A stretch of 64,000 bases of DNA from Oceanicola sp. D3 (GCF_006351965.1 NZ_CP040932.1:682001-746000), one strand, 5' to 3'. Shown: positions 18,026 through 26,498, counted from the stretch's first letter. The notes: a model not told the origin generated them from the letters alone. Program-made: numbers and translations.

Positions 18026-18837
18026 CGCCACTCTACCGGATCAAGCTCGAACAGCGTGGAGAGCTGGGCATACACCTCCGGCTCCTCCGCCATCAGCGCC
18101 CGTGGCTGCTCAAAAAAGACCTCTACCGCAACGGCAAAGAACTCCTCATGCCCCTCGCAGCCGTAAGGGTCTATCACCCCTCGTTCACCACGCTCGGTGC
18201 GGGTGCAAAGCCGCTCATAGGCGCTGGTAAACACCCGCGCCCATTCGGCAAAGCTCTGGTCGCGGCCCAGAATCGGCGCGCCATCGGCCCGGCCCGAAAG
18301 GTCGTCGATCTGATGGGCGAACTCGTGGATCACCACGTTTTGCCCATCCGCGTCATCCGCCGCGCCCGCATCAGAATGCGCCCAAGATAAAATCACCGGC
18401 CCCCGCGCCCAGCTTTCGCCGGTGCGCACCGTCTCATGCTCGGTCACCACAAAGCCGTTGTGGCTTTGGCGGCGCGATTTGAAGGCTCCGGGGTAGATCA
18501 GCACGGTCCGCAGGTTGATGAACCACGTATCGGTGTTCACAACCAGAAGGCAGGCCTGCGCCGCGATGGAAAGGCGCATCTCCTCCGTCACCTCCAGCCC
18601 GCCCCGGCCGATAAACTCCACCTGATCAAGAAAGAGGTTGATCCGCCCTTCCAATGCGCGCGCCAAAGGCTCGGGCAGGCGGCGGGTGATCGGCACCTTG
18701 GCGGCGATCACCTCGCGCTGTGCCTCGGTCAGCGGGCTTGCCAGAAGCGCAGAGCGGGCACGGCGCTTGGCAAGTTTCCAGAGACCATAGGCCACGGCGG
18801 CAAGGGCCAAGAGCGCCAGAACGATAAGAGTGGGCAT
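18022..18837 (-). CDS. mtfA: MtfA-like zinc metallopeptidase (M90)
   Basis: A 271-residue protein with an N-terminal membrane helix (VLALLALAAVAYGLWKLA) and the M90 zinc motif HEFAHQIDDL (His171, Glu172, His175) followed by a Glu in the FAVAVEVFFE segment. E. coli MtfA is known as a peptidase that interacts with Mlc; here the substrate is unknown. The membrane anchor is typical for alphaproteobacterial relatives. It lies 12 bases downstream of the DUF2794 gene and shares a CTAG stop overlap with the NlpC gene. Confidence 0.9.
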   Translation of the reverse strand: MPTLIVLALLALAAVAYGLWKLAKRRARSALLASPLTEAQREVIAAKVPITRRLPEPLARALEGRINLFLDQVEFIGRGGLEVTEEMRLSIAAQACLLVVNTDTWFINLRTVLIYPGAFKSRRQSHNGFVVTEHETVRTGESWARGPVILSWAHSDAGAADDADGQNVVIHEFAHQIDDLSGRADGAPILGRDQSFAEWARVFTSAYERLCTRTERGERGVIDPYGCEGHEEFFAVAVEVFFEQPRALMAEEPEVYAQLSTLFELDPVEWR

Positions 18838-18849
18838 CTGCGGGGCGTG

Positions 18850-19194
18850 TCAGTCGACGGCGCGGATCAGCTTGCGCTCCAGCACGCGCAGCACCGTCTT
18901 CAGATCATGCCCGCGCTTCAGCACCTGCCCGTCCATTCCGATCACCGCATACATCCCCTGCTTGCTGCGCAGGCGGGGGCGCTTTTCGATGCGATAGAGC
19001 GGATGCTCGGCGGTCCGGCGGAAAATCGAAAAAACCGCCACGTCTCGCAGGCTCGATATCCCGTAGTCGCGCCACTCGCCTGCGGCGACGAAACGACCAT
19101 AGAGACCAAGGATGAGCGAAAGTTCGGGGCGCTGGAAGGCAACCGGGTCATTTGCGCGATTGCCGGGGAAGGGCGTGGGCGACTGCACGTTCAT
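18850..19194 (-). CDS. DUF2794 family protein
   Basis: A 114-residue protein of an uncharacterised alphaproteobacterial family. Recognisable are RPELSLILGLYGRFVAAGEW, VAVFSIFRRTAEHPLYRIEK and GMYAVIGMDGQVLKRGHDL. I set the start at ATG 19194 (MNVQSPTPF), which gives the usual family length; the open frame upstream is Arg-rich and unlike the family. It probably shares a transcript with mtfA. Confidence 0.88.
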   Translation of the reverse strand: MNVQSPTPFPGNRANDPVAFQRPELSLILGLYGRFVAAGEWRDYGISSLRDVAVFSIFRRTAEHPLYRIEKRPRLRSKQGMYAVIGMDGQVLKRGHDLKTVLRVLERKLIRAVD

Positions 19195-19398
19195 GTTAAC
19201 AAGAGTGGGGCCAAGCGCGGCCAAAATCAAGCGTCGCGAAAATGCCGCAAAATCGCCGCGGCCCGGTCGCCCGCCTTTCCTCAGCCCGCCGCGATCGCCT
19301 GTCACCAAGAGTGCCATGCAACGAGCCCCAGGCTCGGCCCCGGTGGAGCAAACTCATAGCCCCCACCCAGTTGCTCCATCGGGGCGCACGACTTTAGC

Positions 19399-19421
19399 GC
19401 CCGTCGGCTCCGCCGGCGGGC
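19399..19421 (+). terminator. Strong hairpin between imuB and the DUF2794 gene
   Basis: GCCCGTCGGC and GCCGGCGGGC form a 10-bp stem (one G-T pair) with a 3-base loop. On the plus strand CTTTTCCTTTT follows, as in an intrinsic terminator, yet no plus-strand gene ends here. On the minus strand it lies 38 bases after the imuB stop. It may end imuB or block antisense reading. Confidence 0.45.
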
Positions 19422-19458
19422 CTTTTCCTTTTGAGGGGTCGCCATCTGTCGTGCCTGT

Positions 19459-21132
19459 TCAGGCAAACGCCCCGTGGCAAAACCAACCGCCCGAAACCGC
19501 GGCCCCATGCGCATAATAAAGCCAGAGCCTCGCACCGCAGGCCGTTTCAACCTGCCAGTAATCGCGCTGCCCGCTGCGCCATGCGGGCTCATCCAGCCAC
19601 CACTCGGGGGCAATCCGTTCCGGCCCGGTGGCATGGGCGGTGGCAAAGCTGCGGCGTCGCCAGCGAAATGACAGCGGCAGAGCCGCGGGGGTGGCGCCGG
19701 GGGTGCCCTCCGGCGTGACCAGTTCTGGCGAGAAAAGCACCAGCGGGCGCGGGCGCTCGGGCCTTTGAGGCCAATCCGCGGCAGGGGCAGACCATGCGGC
19801 AGCCCGCACCTGCGTGCCCTTCTCGGGCAGGTGGCTGTCGCCGGGATGCAGCCGGTGAATCTGCTCAAGGCCCACCCGCGCTCCGAGCCGCCCGATCAGG
19901 TCATCAAGCGCGGTGTCGCTGTTCAGCCGCGCGCTGGCATCTGCGCTGGCCCCCGCGTGGCCGCGATGCTGCACCGCCAGAACAGGCTCGGTAACCGTGG
20001 CCACGAGGCGGATGGTGTCTATCCCCTCGCCAGCATCCACCTCACCCAGTTTCATCCGGATCAGCGGGCGCAAGCGGTCTGGCGCGGCGGAGGGGCGGGC
20101 GAGGCCCAGCTCGATGACCTGCGAGGAATGATCGCAGCGCATCAGCTGCAGCCTGAGCTTGCGCGCGCCCATCCCCTTTGCCCGCAGCCGGGTTTCCAGC
20201 GCAGGCAGCAGGCGGTCGACCCCCTCTGCAAGATCCACCTCCAGCCCGATCGGCTCGGGCAGGGTGAGGCGAACGGCATAAACCGGCTCGGGCCGTGCCG
20301 GGGAGACAGGCTCGGGCGCGGAGCCAAAGGCCTGATCGAGTCGCAGCACAAGATCAGCCCCAAAGCGGCGGGCCAGCGCGGCGCGGGGCTGGGCGGCAAG
20401 CTCCTCAACCCGTTTCAGCCCCAACCGGGCAAGCTGCTGCGTGGTCTTTTCCGGCAGGCGCAGGGCGGCCAGCGGCAGCGGAGCCAGTGCCTCTCGTGCG
20501 CAGCCGGGTGGGGCAATCCGGCCCTCCGGCGCGAGCGTATCCACGCCCATCGGCGGTGCGCCGCCGCGCTCCCAATGCCGCCGCTTCACCGCCCGGGCGC
20601 GGGTGGCATAGGCCTCCTGGTCAATCGCATCTCCCGAGCGCAGCGCCCCCGGCCCTTGCCCCGCAAAGCGCGCAAGGGCCCAGGCCGAGCCCACCGTATC
20701 GGCAACCCCGGCGCAAACCGTCAGCCCCAGCCGGGCGCAATCGGCCTCGGCCTCGCCCATCAACCCGGCCTCGCCGCCAAAAAGATGCGCGCAGCCCGAG
20801 ATATCCACCGTAAGCCCGTCCGGCGCCGTCTCGCTGATCCAGGGCGAGAACTTGCCCGCCCAGCGGCGCAGCACGGTCAGAAAATCAGCCTCAAGCGCCG
20901 GGCGCTCCAGCCGGGTAACGAGATCGGGGCACACCGCCTGCGCATCGCGCAACGGCTGTCCGGGCCGCAGGCCTGCGGCGGAGGCCGCGCGGCTGAGCGA
21001 AGCGAGGCTGGCCACGTTGCCACGTTCGCGCACCACCACCAGCGGTGCCTCGGCCAGCATGGGGTCGGCACGGATCAGCCGCTCGGCAGCAAGCCGGGGA
21101 AACCACAGCGACAGGATTCGGCGGTTGGGCAT
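19459..21132 (-). CDS. imuB: ImuB-like Y-family DNA polymerase homologue
   Basis: A 557-residue member of the Y-family lineage that works in damage-induced mutagenesis with ImuA and DnaE2. ImuB proteins lack the catalytic metal residues, and here the first motif reads LSLWFPRLAAERL with no Asp; the palm keeps TVDISGCAHLFGGE. The middle has helix-hairpin-helix and little-finger character (LARLGLKRVEELAAQPRAAL), and PLVLFSPE near residue 475 may contact the clamp. A perfect LexA box lies 12 bases upstream of ATG 21132. Neither imuA nor dnaE2 is adjacent, which is unusual because they are commonly clustered. Confidence 0.9.
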   Translation of the reverse strand: MPNRRILSLWFPRLAAERLIRADPMLAEAPLVVVRERGNVASLASLSRAASAAGLRPGQPLRDAQAVCPDLVTRLERPALEADFLTVLRRWAGKFSPWISETAPDGLTVDISGCAHLFGGEAGLMGEAEADCARLGLTVCAGVADTVGSAWALARFAGQGPGALRSGDAIDQEAYATRARAVKRRHWERGGAPPMGVDTLAPEGRIAPPGCAREALAPLPLAALRLPEKTTQQLARLGLKRVEELAAQPRAALARRFGADLVLRLDQAFGSAPEPVSPARPEPVYAVRLTLPEPIGLEVDLAEGVDRLLPALETRLRAKGMGARKLRLQLMRCDHSSQVIELGLARPSAAPDRLRPLIRMKLGEVDAGEGIDTIRLVATVTEPVLAVQHRGHAGASADASARLNSDTALDDLIGRLGARVGLEQIHRLHPGDSHLPEKGTQVRAAAWSAPAADWPQRPERPRPLVLFSPELVTPEGTPGATPAALPLSFRWRRRSFATAHATGPERIAPEWWLDEPAWRSGQRDYWQVETACGARLWLYYAHGAAVSGGWFCHGAFA

Positions 21133-21143
21133 GGGGCAGCAAT

Positions 21144-21158
21144 GTTCGTTGTTTGTTC
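21144..21158 (-). promoter_or_regulatory. LexA (SOS) box upstream of imuB
   Basis: GTTC, GTTGTTT, GTTC on the plus strand: an exact match to GTTC-N7-GTTC, the known LexA operator of Rhodobacter and other alphaproteobacteria. It is 12 bases from the imuB start codon, where bound LexA would block transcription. The divergent cytochrome c' gene starts 104 bases away on the other side. Confidence 0.85.
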
Positions 21159-21261
21159 CAGCTTAGCCATGCCCGGGGGCGGAGTCGAGTCTGCCCGCCG
21201 ATCACAAATATCCCATCGCCCGTGTCTTGCACTCAAAGAACGGGGCTGGCCAAATGCCGGG

Positions 21262-21699
21262 ATGATCCTGCGCAAAGCCCTCCCCGCCCTCGCCTTTTCT
21301 GCCCTCGCAGCCTTTCCTGCCACCGGCCATGACGGGGTGAAGAACCCTGCTGTCATGGCGCGCATGGCGGTGATGGAAGAGATCCAGGCCGGAACCAGGG
21401 TGCTTGGCGATATGCTGAAAGGTGCGCGCCCCTTCGAGCCTGCCGAGGCGCAGGCGGCGGCCCAGGCCATCCGCGCCGCCGCACCAAAGGTCGTGCCCAC
21501 GTTCCGGCCAATGGAAGATGACCCCAAGTCAGAGGCAAGCCCGGCGATCTGGCAGGAGTTTCCCGCCTTCGAGGCAGAGGCCTCTGCGCTCGAACAGGCG
21601 GCAGCGGGCCTCGACACCTCCAGCGAAGCTGCGCTCAGGGCAAGTTTCGCCACCCTCGGCACAGCCTGCCGCTCATGCCACGCCAGCTATCAGGAGTGA
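21262..21699 (+). CDS. Cytochrome c' (cytochrome c, class II)
   Basis: A 145-residue periplasmic haem protein. Residues 1-22 are a Sec signal. The mature part is a four-helix bundle with KNPAVMARMAVMEEIQ at the start and the haem-binding motif CRSCH (Cys136, Cys139, His140) five residues from the C-terminus, the diagnostic layout of class II cytochromes. Relatives bind NO or act in redox stress; the role here is not shown. I chose ATG 21262, which begins the signal peptide. It is convergent with the I78 lipoprotein gene 6 bases away. Confidence 0.93.
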   Translation: MILRKALPALAFSALAAFPATGHDGVKNPAVMARMAVMEEIQAGTRVLGDMLKGARPFEPAEAQAAAQAIRAAAPKVVPTFRPMEDDPKSEASPAIWQEFPAFEAEASALEQAAAGLDTSSEAALRASFATLGTACRSCHASYQE

Positions 21700-21705
21700 G
21701 CAGCC

Positions 21706-22026
21706 TCAGCCGCAGGTGACGCGGCTGATGAGCCCGGTACTGTCGAGGTAGAAGTTCATCCGGTAGGGATTGTATTCCTGCGTCACGATCCCGCCATGAG
21801 GGATAACACGGGTCTTGCGCGTCACCCCGAGGGTCGGGATCACGCTGGCAGGCTGGCCAATGGCCGACGTGCGATAGGCCGAAGCCCCGCAGATATCGGG
21901 TTCGCGCTCCACCAGGCCGCTGTCCACATTGTCCTGAATGGGCGCGTCATCCTCGGGGAGGGTCTCAACCGGGGGCTGACAGGCGGAGAGCGCGGTCAGA
22001 AGAATCAGGGCCTTGAGAGCTTTCAT
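21706..22026 (-). CDS. Peptidase inhibitor I78-family lipoprotein
   Basis: A 106-residue lipoprotein with lipobox LSAC (Cys17) after MKALKALILLTA. The C-terminal half matches the I78 inhibitor fold: CGASAYRTSAIGQPASVIP, RVIPHGGIVTQEYNPYRMNF and a final ISRVTCG. I78 proteins (Aspergillus elastase inhibitor relatives) block serine peptidases; in bacteria the targets are mostly unknown. ATG 22026 opens the signal peptide. It is divergent from the formaldehyde dehydrogenase gene. Confidence 0.82.
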   Translation of the reverse strand: MKALKALILLTALSACQPPVETLPEDDAPIQDNVDSGLVEREPDICGASAYRTSAIGQPASVIPTLGVTRKTRVIPHGGIVTQEYNPYRMNFYLDSTGLISRVTCG

Positions 22027-22110
22027 CACGGGTGTCTTCCCATATCCGGTTGAATCGGCGTGGAGATTCCCCCACGGTTCCGCCGCATAGATTAACGGGA
22101 GTTTCGACAA

Positions 22111-23238
22111 ATGAAAACGCGTGCCGCCGTGGCCCTTGAGGCCGGCAAACCGCTTGAGATCATGGAGGTCAACCTCGAGGGCCCGAAGGCGGGCGAGGTT
22201 TTGGTGGAGATCAAGGCCACCGGGATTTGCCACACCGACGAGTTCACCCGCTCGGGGGCCGACCCTGAGGGGCTTTTCCCGTCGATTCTGGGCCATGAGG
22301 GCGCGGGCGTGGTGATGGAGGTGGGCGAGGGCGTGACAACGCTGAAGCCGGGCGACCATGTCATCCCGCTTTACACGCCGGAATGCCGGCAATGCGCCTC
22401 CTGCCTCAGCGGCAAGACCAACCTCTGCACCGCGATCCGCAACACGCAGGGGCAGGGCCTGATGCCCGATGGCACGACCCGGTTTTCCATGCTCGATGGC
22501 ACGCCGATCTATCACTACATGGGCTGTTCCACCTTTGCGAACCACACGGTGATGCCCGAAATCGCGCTCGCCAAGGTGCGCGAAGACGCCCCTTTCGACA
22601 AGATTTGCTACATTGGCTGCGGCGTGACCACCGGCATCGGCGCGGTGATTAACACGGCAGGTGTTGAGATTGGGTCAACGGCGGCGGTTTTTGGCCTCGG
22701 CGGGATTGGCCTGAACGTGATCCAGGGCCTGCGGATGGCCGGTGCCGACAAGATCATCGGCGTGGATCTCAATGATTCCAAACGGGAAATGGCCGAGAAA
22801 TTCGGCATGACACATTTTGTTAACCCCTCGAAGGTAGAGAATACCGTGGCGGAGATCGTGAAGATCACCCAGACGGAGTTCGACCAGATCGGCGGGGTCG
22901 ACTATTCGTTTGACGCGACGGGCAACGTGAAGGTGATGCGCGACGCGCTGGAATGCTCGCACCGCGGCTGGGGCTGCTCGGTGATCATCGGCGTGGCACC
23001 TGCCGGGGCAGAAATCAGCACGCGCCCGTTCCAGCTGGTGACGGGCCGGGTGTGGAAAGGCACGGCCTTCGGCGGCGCCAAGGGCCGCACGGATGTGCCC
23101 AAGTTCGTCGATTGGTACATGGACGGGAAGATCGAGATCGACCCGATGATCACCCACACCCTCAAGCTCGACGACATCAACGAAGGCTTCGACCTGATGC
23201 ACGAGGGCAAATCCATCCGCGCGGTGGTGGAGTATTGA
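22111..23238 (+). CDS. adhI: S-(hydroxymethyl)glutathione dehydrogenase (class III alcohol dehydrogenase)
   Basis: Oxidises the glutathione adduct of formaldehyde with NAD; this is the main formaldehyde detoxification step in many Rhodobacterales. The 375-residue zinc enzyme has the catalytic site segment [18 protein letters not shown], the structural-zinc loop [15 protein letters not shown] and the NAD-binding [13 protein letters not shown]. The S-formylglutathione hydrolase gene that often follows is absent; instead a small exported protein gene overlaps the stop by 1 base. Confidence 0.96.
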   Translation: MKTRAAVALEAGKPLEIMEVNLEGPKAGEVLVEIKATGICHTDEFTRSGADPEGLFPSILGHEGAGVVMEVGEGVTTLKPGDHVIPLYTPECRQCASCLSGKTNLCTAIRNTQGQGLMPDGTTRFSMLDGTPIYHYMGCSTFANHTVMPEIALAKVREDAPFDKICYIGCGVTTGIGAVINTAGVEIGSTAAVFGLGGIGLNVIQGLRMAGADKIIGVDLNDSKREMAEKFGMTHFVNPSKVENTVAEIVKITQTEFDQIGGVDYSFDATGNVKVMRDALECSHRGWGCSVIIGVAPAGAEISTRPFQLVTGRVWKGTAFGGAKGRTDVPKFVDWYMDGKIEIDPMITHTLKLDDINEGFDLMHEGKSIRAVVEY

Positions 23239-23612
23239 TGCGCGTAGCGGCCCTACTCCTCGCGCTTACCGCCTGCACTCCAGCCATTGCTGCTGAGCCG
23301 GTGCTGGAGCTGAGGGTGGGGCCGCGCGCCATCCATGCCACCACCGAAGACATCCGCGAAGTTCTCGTGCTGGAGAGCCACCCGCCCAAGATCCAGCTTC
23401 GCACCGGCCCGGCCTTTTCCCGCGCCGTGGCCGATTTCACGGCGGCCAGCATTGGCGAAGAGGCCGTGCTTTCGATCTGTGGCGAAGAGGTGATGCGCCC
23501 CCGGATTATGGAGCGCATCTCGTCCCCGGGCATGATCCTCGCCCCCATCCCGCCCGAAAAGCTGGATGGTTTCGTGCAGGTGCTCACCGGCGAGGCCTCC
23601 TGCCCCGGCTGA
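23238..23612 (+). CDS. Small exported protein similar to the SecD P1-head subdomain
   Basis: A 124-residue protein with a short signal ([24 protein letters not shown] could be a lipobox). The mature part, with FTAASIGEEAVLSICGEEVM followed by RPRIMERISSPGMI, resembles the P1-head subdomain of SecD but lacks its membrane part. ATG 23238 overlaps the TGA of the dehydrogenase, so expression is probably coupled. The similarity is recognised by pattern only; function unknown. Confidence 0.7.
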   Translation: MRVAALLLALTACTPAIAAEPVLELRVGPRAIHATTEDIREVLVLESHPPKIQLRTGPAFSRAVADFTAASIGEEAVLSICGEEVMRPRIMERISSPGMILAPIPPEKLDGFVQVLTGEASCPG

Positions 23613-23679
23613 CCGGCACCCCAACCTGCCAAGCACCCGCGCCCTGTTGCACCAGCCCTCCGTTAGCACCGGCGGGCAG

Positions 23680-23796
23680 GTGAGCCACATCCAGAGCTTC
23701 AACAAGACCTTCTCCAAAGCCACCGGCCAGATCATCCGCAGCGCCGATCAGCCGATCTCAGGGAACCAGAGCGGGCGCGGCGCGGTTCTCCTGTGA
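23680..23796 (+). CDS. Possible 38-residue protein
   Basis: A GTG-started frame of 39 codons ending TGA, beginning VSHIQSFNKTFSKATGQ. Almost every codon ends in G or C, as in the neighbouring real genes. Against it: no well-placed ribosome site, no recognised family, and in a GC-rich genome this can arise by chance. It sits in an otherwise empty 197-base gap on the same strand as its neighbours. Confidence 0.3.
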   Translation: MSHIQSFNKTFSKATGQIIRSADQPISGNQSGRGAVLL

Positions 23797-23809
23797 AGGA
23801 GACCCGCCG

Positions 23810-24139
23810 ATGAACACCAAGCCCGCCTTCCCAAACACCCTGCTACCCGCCGAAAAAGCCCAAAGCCGCCTCGTGCCCGTTGCCGTGGCCTGCGGTCTCG
23901 TCGCCGCAGGGGCGCTCCTGTGGCGGGCCAAGCCGCAGGCGCTGCAAATCCCCGATCCGGTGCCGCTTGGCGCCAACCCCAGCCACAGCCTCTTGCGCCG
24001 CGTGGCGCGGCACTCCCGCGACAGCGTGCATAAGATCGCGCCCAGCAACATCTCGGTCTCACTGGGCCGCAGCCTCGTGATCGCCGGCGGGGCTCTGCTG
24101 CTCACCCGCCTGCTCGATGAAATCGCGGGCGAGGATTAA
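23810..24139 (+). CDS. Small membrane protein of unknown function
   Basis: A 109-residue protein preceded by a good ribosome site (AAGGAGA). It has two hydrophobic segments, LVPVAVACGLVAAGALLW (residues 21-38) and SLVIAGGALLLTRLL (near the C-terminus), joined by a basic loop. No family recognised. Its TAA stop overlaps the stop of the facing methyltransferase gene in a TTAA. Confidence 0.6.
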   Translation: MNTKPAFPNTLLPAEKAQSRLVPVAVACGLVAAGALLWRAKPQALQIPDPVPLGANPSHSLLRRVARHSRDSVHKIAPSNISVSLGRSLVIAGGALLLTRLLDEIAGED

Positions 24140-24747
24140 TCCTTTCGCGCCACGATGAAATGCGCCGGGGGCTTGGCCGGGTAATTACCCGTCTCCACAA
24201 TGGTCAGCCCCGCCGCCTCGTGCAGCGCGTCGAGCTCGCCCACCGAGAAAAACCGCACCTTCGGGGCCTTCCCCACAAGCCGCATCGCGCCGATGATCGG
24301 GCGGAAGTACCACGCACCTGCCAAAGCCGTCGTCTTGGTGATCACATGGCCACCGGGCTTCACCCGGTCCGCCATCGCAGCAAGCGCGGCAGCCGGGTCT
24401 GGCACCAGATGCAACAGGTTGAAGGCAATCGCAGCATCAAACGGCCCCTCGGGCAAGCTCTCCACGCCACGCGTCTCCAGCGTGATATTCCTGATCCCGT
24501 CCGCCTCGATCCTCTCGCGCGCCACATCAAGCAGCGCATCGGCAATGTCCGTCGCCACGATCCGGCCCACATGGGGCGAGAGGCGGCGGGCGGTGGTGCC
24601 GGTGCCCGCGCCCGCCTCCAGCACGGTGGCATCGGCGGCAAGGTAGCTCGCCGTGCGCTCCAGCGTCGTGGCATAGGCGGGCTCATCCGTGATCGGGCGA
24701 GCGGCATAGCGGGCGGCAACTTTGTTCCAGAAGTCTGCGTCGGTCAT
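24136..24747 (-). CDS. Class I SAM-dependent methyltransferase
   Basis: A 203-residue methyltransferase with motif I VLEAGAGTGTTARRL, motif II-like IVATDIADALLDVAR and DAAIAFNLLHLVPDP. The substrate cannot be told; the overall layout is of the UbiE/small-molecule group. I prefer ATG 24747 (MTDADFWNKVA), which has AAGGA at proper spacing, over ATG 24771. It is divergent from the LysR gene, which often marks a regulator and its target. Confidence 0.85.
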   Translation of the reverse strand: MTDADFWNKVAARYAARPITDEPAYATTLERTASYLAADATVLEAGAGTGTTARRLSPHVGRIVATDIADALLDVARERIEADGIRNITLETRGVESLPEGPFDAAIAFNLLHLVPDPAAALAAMADRVKPGGHVITKTTALAGAWYFRPIIGAMRLVGKAPKVRFFSVGELDALHEAAGLTIVETGNYPAKPPAHFIVARKD

Positions 24748-24825
24748 CGGGCTGTCCTTTGCTGTTGCCATGAGACCTACTCAAACGCGGATCATATAAG
24801 AATTGCCAAGTTTCGCATTTTATCT

Positions 24826-24839
24826 ATGCATATATGCAT
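24826..24839. promoter_or_regulatory. 14-bp perfect palindrome at the LysR gene start
   Basis: ATGCATATATGCAT is identical on both strands and includes the two candidate start codons of the LysR gene. It could be an autoregulatory operator in the 55-90 base divergent gap with the methyltransferase gene. Operator function is inference. Confidence 0.4.
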
Positions 24840-25740
24840 GAAGCCCCCCGCCGCCGCCTTTGATTGGAACCAGGCCCGCGCCTTCCTCGCCGTTGCCGAA
24901 ACCGGCTCACTCTCCGCCGCCGCCCGGCAGATGGGCCAGACCCAGCCCACGCTGGGCCGTCAGGTCTCGGGGCTGGAAGAGGCGCTCGGCGTCACCCTGA
25001 TCGAGCGGGCAGGCCGCCGCGCACAAATCACCTCTGCGGGGCGCGAGCTGATCCCCCACCTCAAGGCCATGGAGGAGAGCGCCGGGCAGGTCGCACTGGT
25101 GGCCGCAGGGCAGGCACAGGATCTCACCGGCACGGTCTCAATCTCGGCCTCCGACATGATGGCCACCCGCACCCTTCCTCCCATCATCGCTCGCCTCTCG
25201 CGCATGGCGCCCGAGTTGGAGATCGAGCTGATTTCCTCCAACACGCTCTCCGATCTCACCCGCCGCGAGGCCGACATCGCCCTGCGCCACGTTCGCCCCA
25301 CCGAGCCAGAGCTGATCGCGCGCCTCGTCCACGAGCAGCCCGCCCGCTTCTACGCCGCCAGCGCCTACCTCGAGCGGATGGGGCGCCCCGAAAGCCTTGA
25401 AGATCTCGCCGCGCACGATTGGGTCGGCCATGCCCCGGTCGAAACCATGCTGGCCTATCTCGCCGAGCGAAAAGTCATCCTCTCCCGCGCCCGCATCCGC
25501 GTGGTGGCCGACAACGGGCTCACCTATTGGGAGTTCATGCGACAGGGGCTGGGCATCGGGATCATGTCCAAGGAAGAGGTGCCGCCTGGCGTTGGAATCG
25601 AGCCGGTGCTGCCCGATTTCACCTTCATGCAGGTGCCCACATGGCTGGTAACCCACGGCGAGCTGCATTCCGCCCGCCGCATCCGCCTCGTCTTCGACTT
25701 TCTCGCCGAGGCGCTTTCAAACCGGGCCGTCGCGCCCTAG
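24838..25740 (+). CDS. LysR-family transcriptional regulator
   Basis: A 300-residue regulator. Residues about 8-65 are the winged helix-turn-helix (ARAFLAVAETGSLSAAARQM, then LGRQVSGLEEALGVTLIER), followed by a linker helix and a two-lobed effector domain with ISASDMMATRTLPPIIARL and MRQGLGIGIMSKEEV. ATG 24838 gives the usual N-terminus; ATG 24826 adds four residues. No clear ribosome site. The likely target is the divergent methyltransferase gene, though the ligand is unknown. Confidence 0.93.
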   Translation: MKPPAAAFDWNQARAFLAVAETGSLSAAARQMGQTQPTLGRQVSGLEEALGVTLIERAGRRAQITSAGRELIPHLKAMEESAGQVALVAAGQAQDLTGTVSISASDMMATRTLPPIIARLSRMAPELEIELISSNTLSDLTRREADIALRHVRPTEPELIARLVHEQPARFYAASAYLERMGRPESLEDLAAHDWVGHAPVETMLAYLAERKVILSRARIRVVADNGLTYWEFMRQGLGIGIMSKEEVPPGVGIEPVLPDFTFMQVPTWLVTHGELHSARRIRLVFDFLAEALSNRAVAP

Positions 25741-25749
25741 GTATGGGCC

Positions 25750-26457
25750 ATGGATAACAAGAACAACACACCCCTCCTCGCCGTCCTGATCGACGCCGAC
25801 AACACCTCTCCAAAATGGGCCAAGGCGATCTTTGATGAGATCGCGGGCATGGGCGAGGCGTCGGTGCGCAGGGTCTATGGCGACTTTTCATCGAGCCAGA
25901 TGAACGGCTGGGCCAAGGTACAGGCCGAGTTCGGCCTCGTGCCCCACCACCAGCCCGCGAACACCGTGGGCAAGAACGCCTCCGATATCGCGCTGGTGAT
26001 CGACTGCATGGACCTTTTGCACACCGGCCGGTTCGACGGCTTCATTCTGGTCAGCTCCGACAGCGACTTCACCCGCCTTGCCAGCCGCATCCGCGAACAG
26101 GGCTACGACGTCTTCGGTATCGGCGCCCAAAAAACCCCCGAGGCCTTCCGAAAGGCTTGCAAACGCTTCATCTTCCTCGAAAACCTCGAAGGCGCCCCGC
26201 AGCAAAAGCAGGCCGCCAAGAGCAGCGACAAGCTGAACGAGGCGCGAGACCTTATCTTCCGCGCGATGGACGCGCTGGAAACCGAAGACGACTGGTATGC
26301 CCTCGGCCCCCTTGGCCAGCAGGTGACAACGGCGAACCCCGACTTCGACGTGCGCAGCTACGGCTTCCGCAAGTTCTCCGACCTCGTGGGCAAGATCCCG
26401 GTGTTCGAAACCCGGCGCGGCTCGGGCAACCAGATTCAGGTGCGGCGGGTGGATTGA
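25750..26457 (+). CDS. NYN-domain protein with C-terminal LOTUS/OST-HTH domain
   Basis: A 235-residue protein of the LabA/DUF88 group. The NYN (PIN-like) nuclease domain (residues about 8-150) shows the acidic site residues in LAVLIDADNTSP, the SDIALVIDCMDLL and LVSSDSDFTRLASRI motifs. Residues about 165-232 match a LOTUS/OST-HTH domain (DDWYALGPLGQQVTTANPDF, GFRKFSDLV). Predicted RNA-binding and possibly RNA-cleaving. It lies 9 bases after the LysR gene and may be co-transcribed with it. Confidence 0.9.
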   Translation: MDNKNNTPLLAVLIDADNTSPKWAKAIFDEIAGMGEASVRRVYGDFSSSQMNGWAKVQAEFGLVPHHQPANTVGKNASDIALVIDCMDLLHTGRFDGFILVSSDSDFTRLASRIREQGYDVFGIGAQKTPEAFRKACKRFIFLENLEGAPQQKQAAKSSDKLNEARDLIFRAMDALETEDDWYALGPLGQQVTTANPDFDVRSYGFRKFSDLVGKIPVFETRRGSGNQIQVRRVD

Positions 26458-26498
26458 CCTCCGGGCCCAACACCACCTGCGAAGGGGTCAACGAACGG

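Noticed and set aside
19302-19868. Arg/Pro-rich minus-strand frame over the 3' end of imuB
   Set aside because: Shadow of imuB, with no start or domain; also not an imuA.
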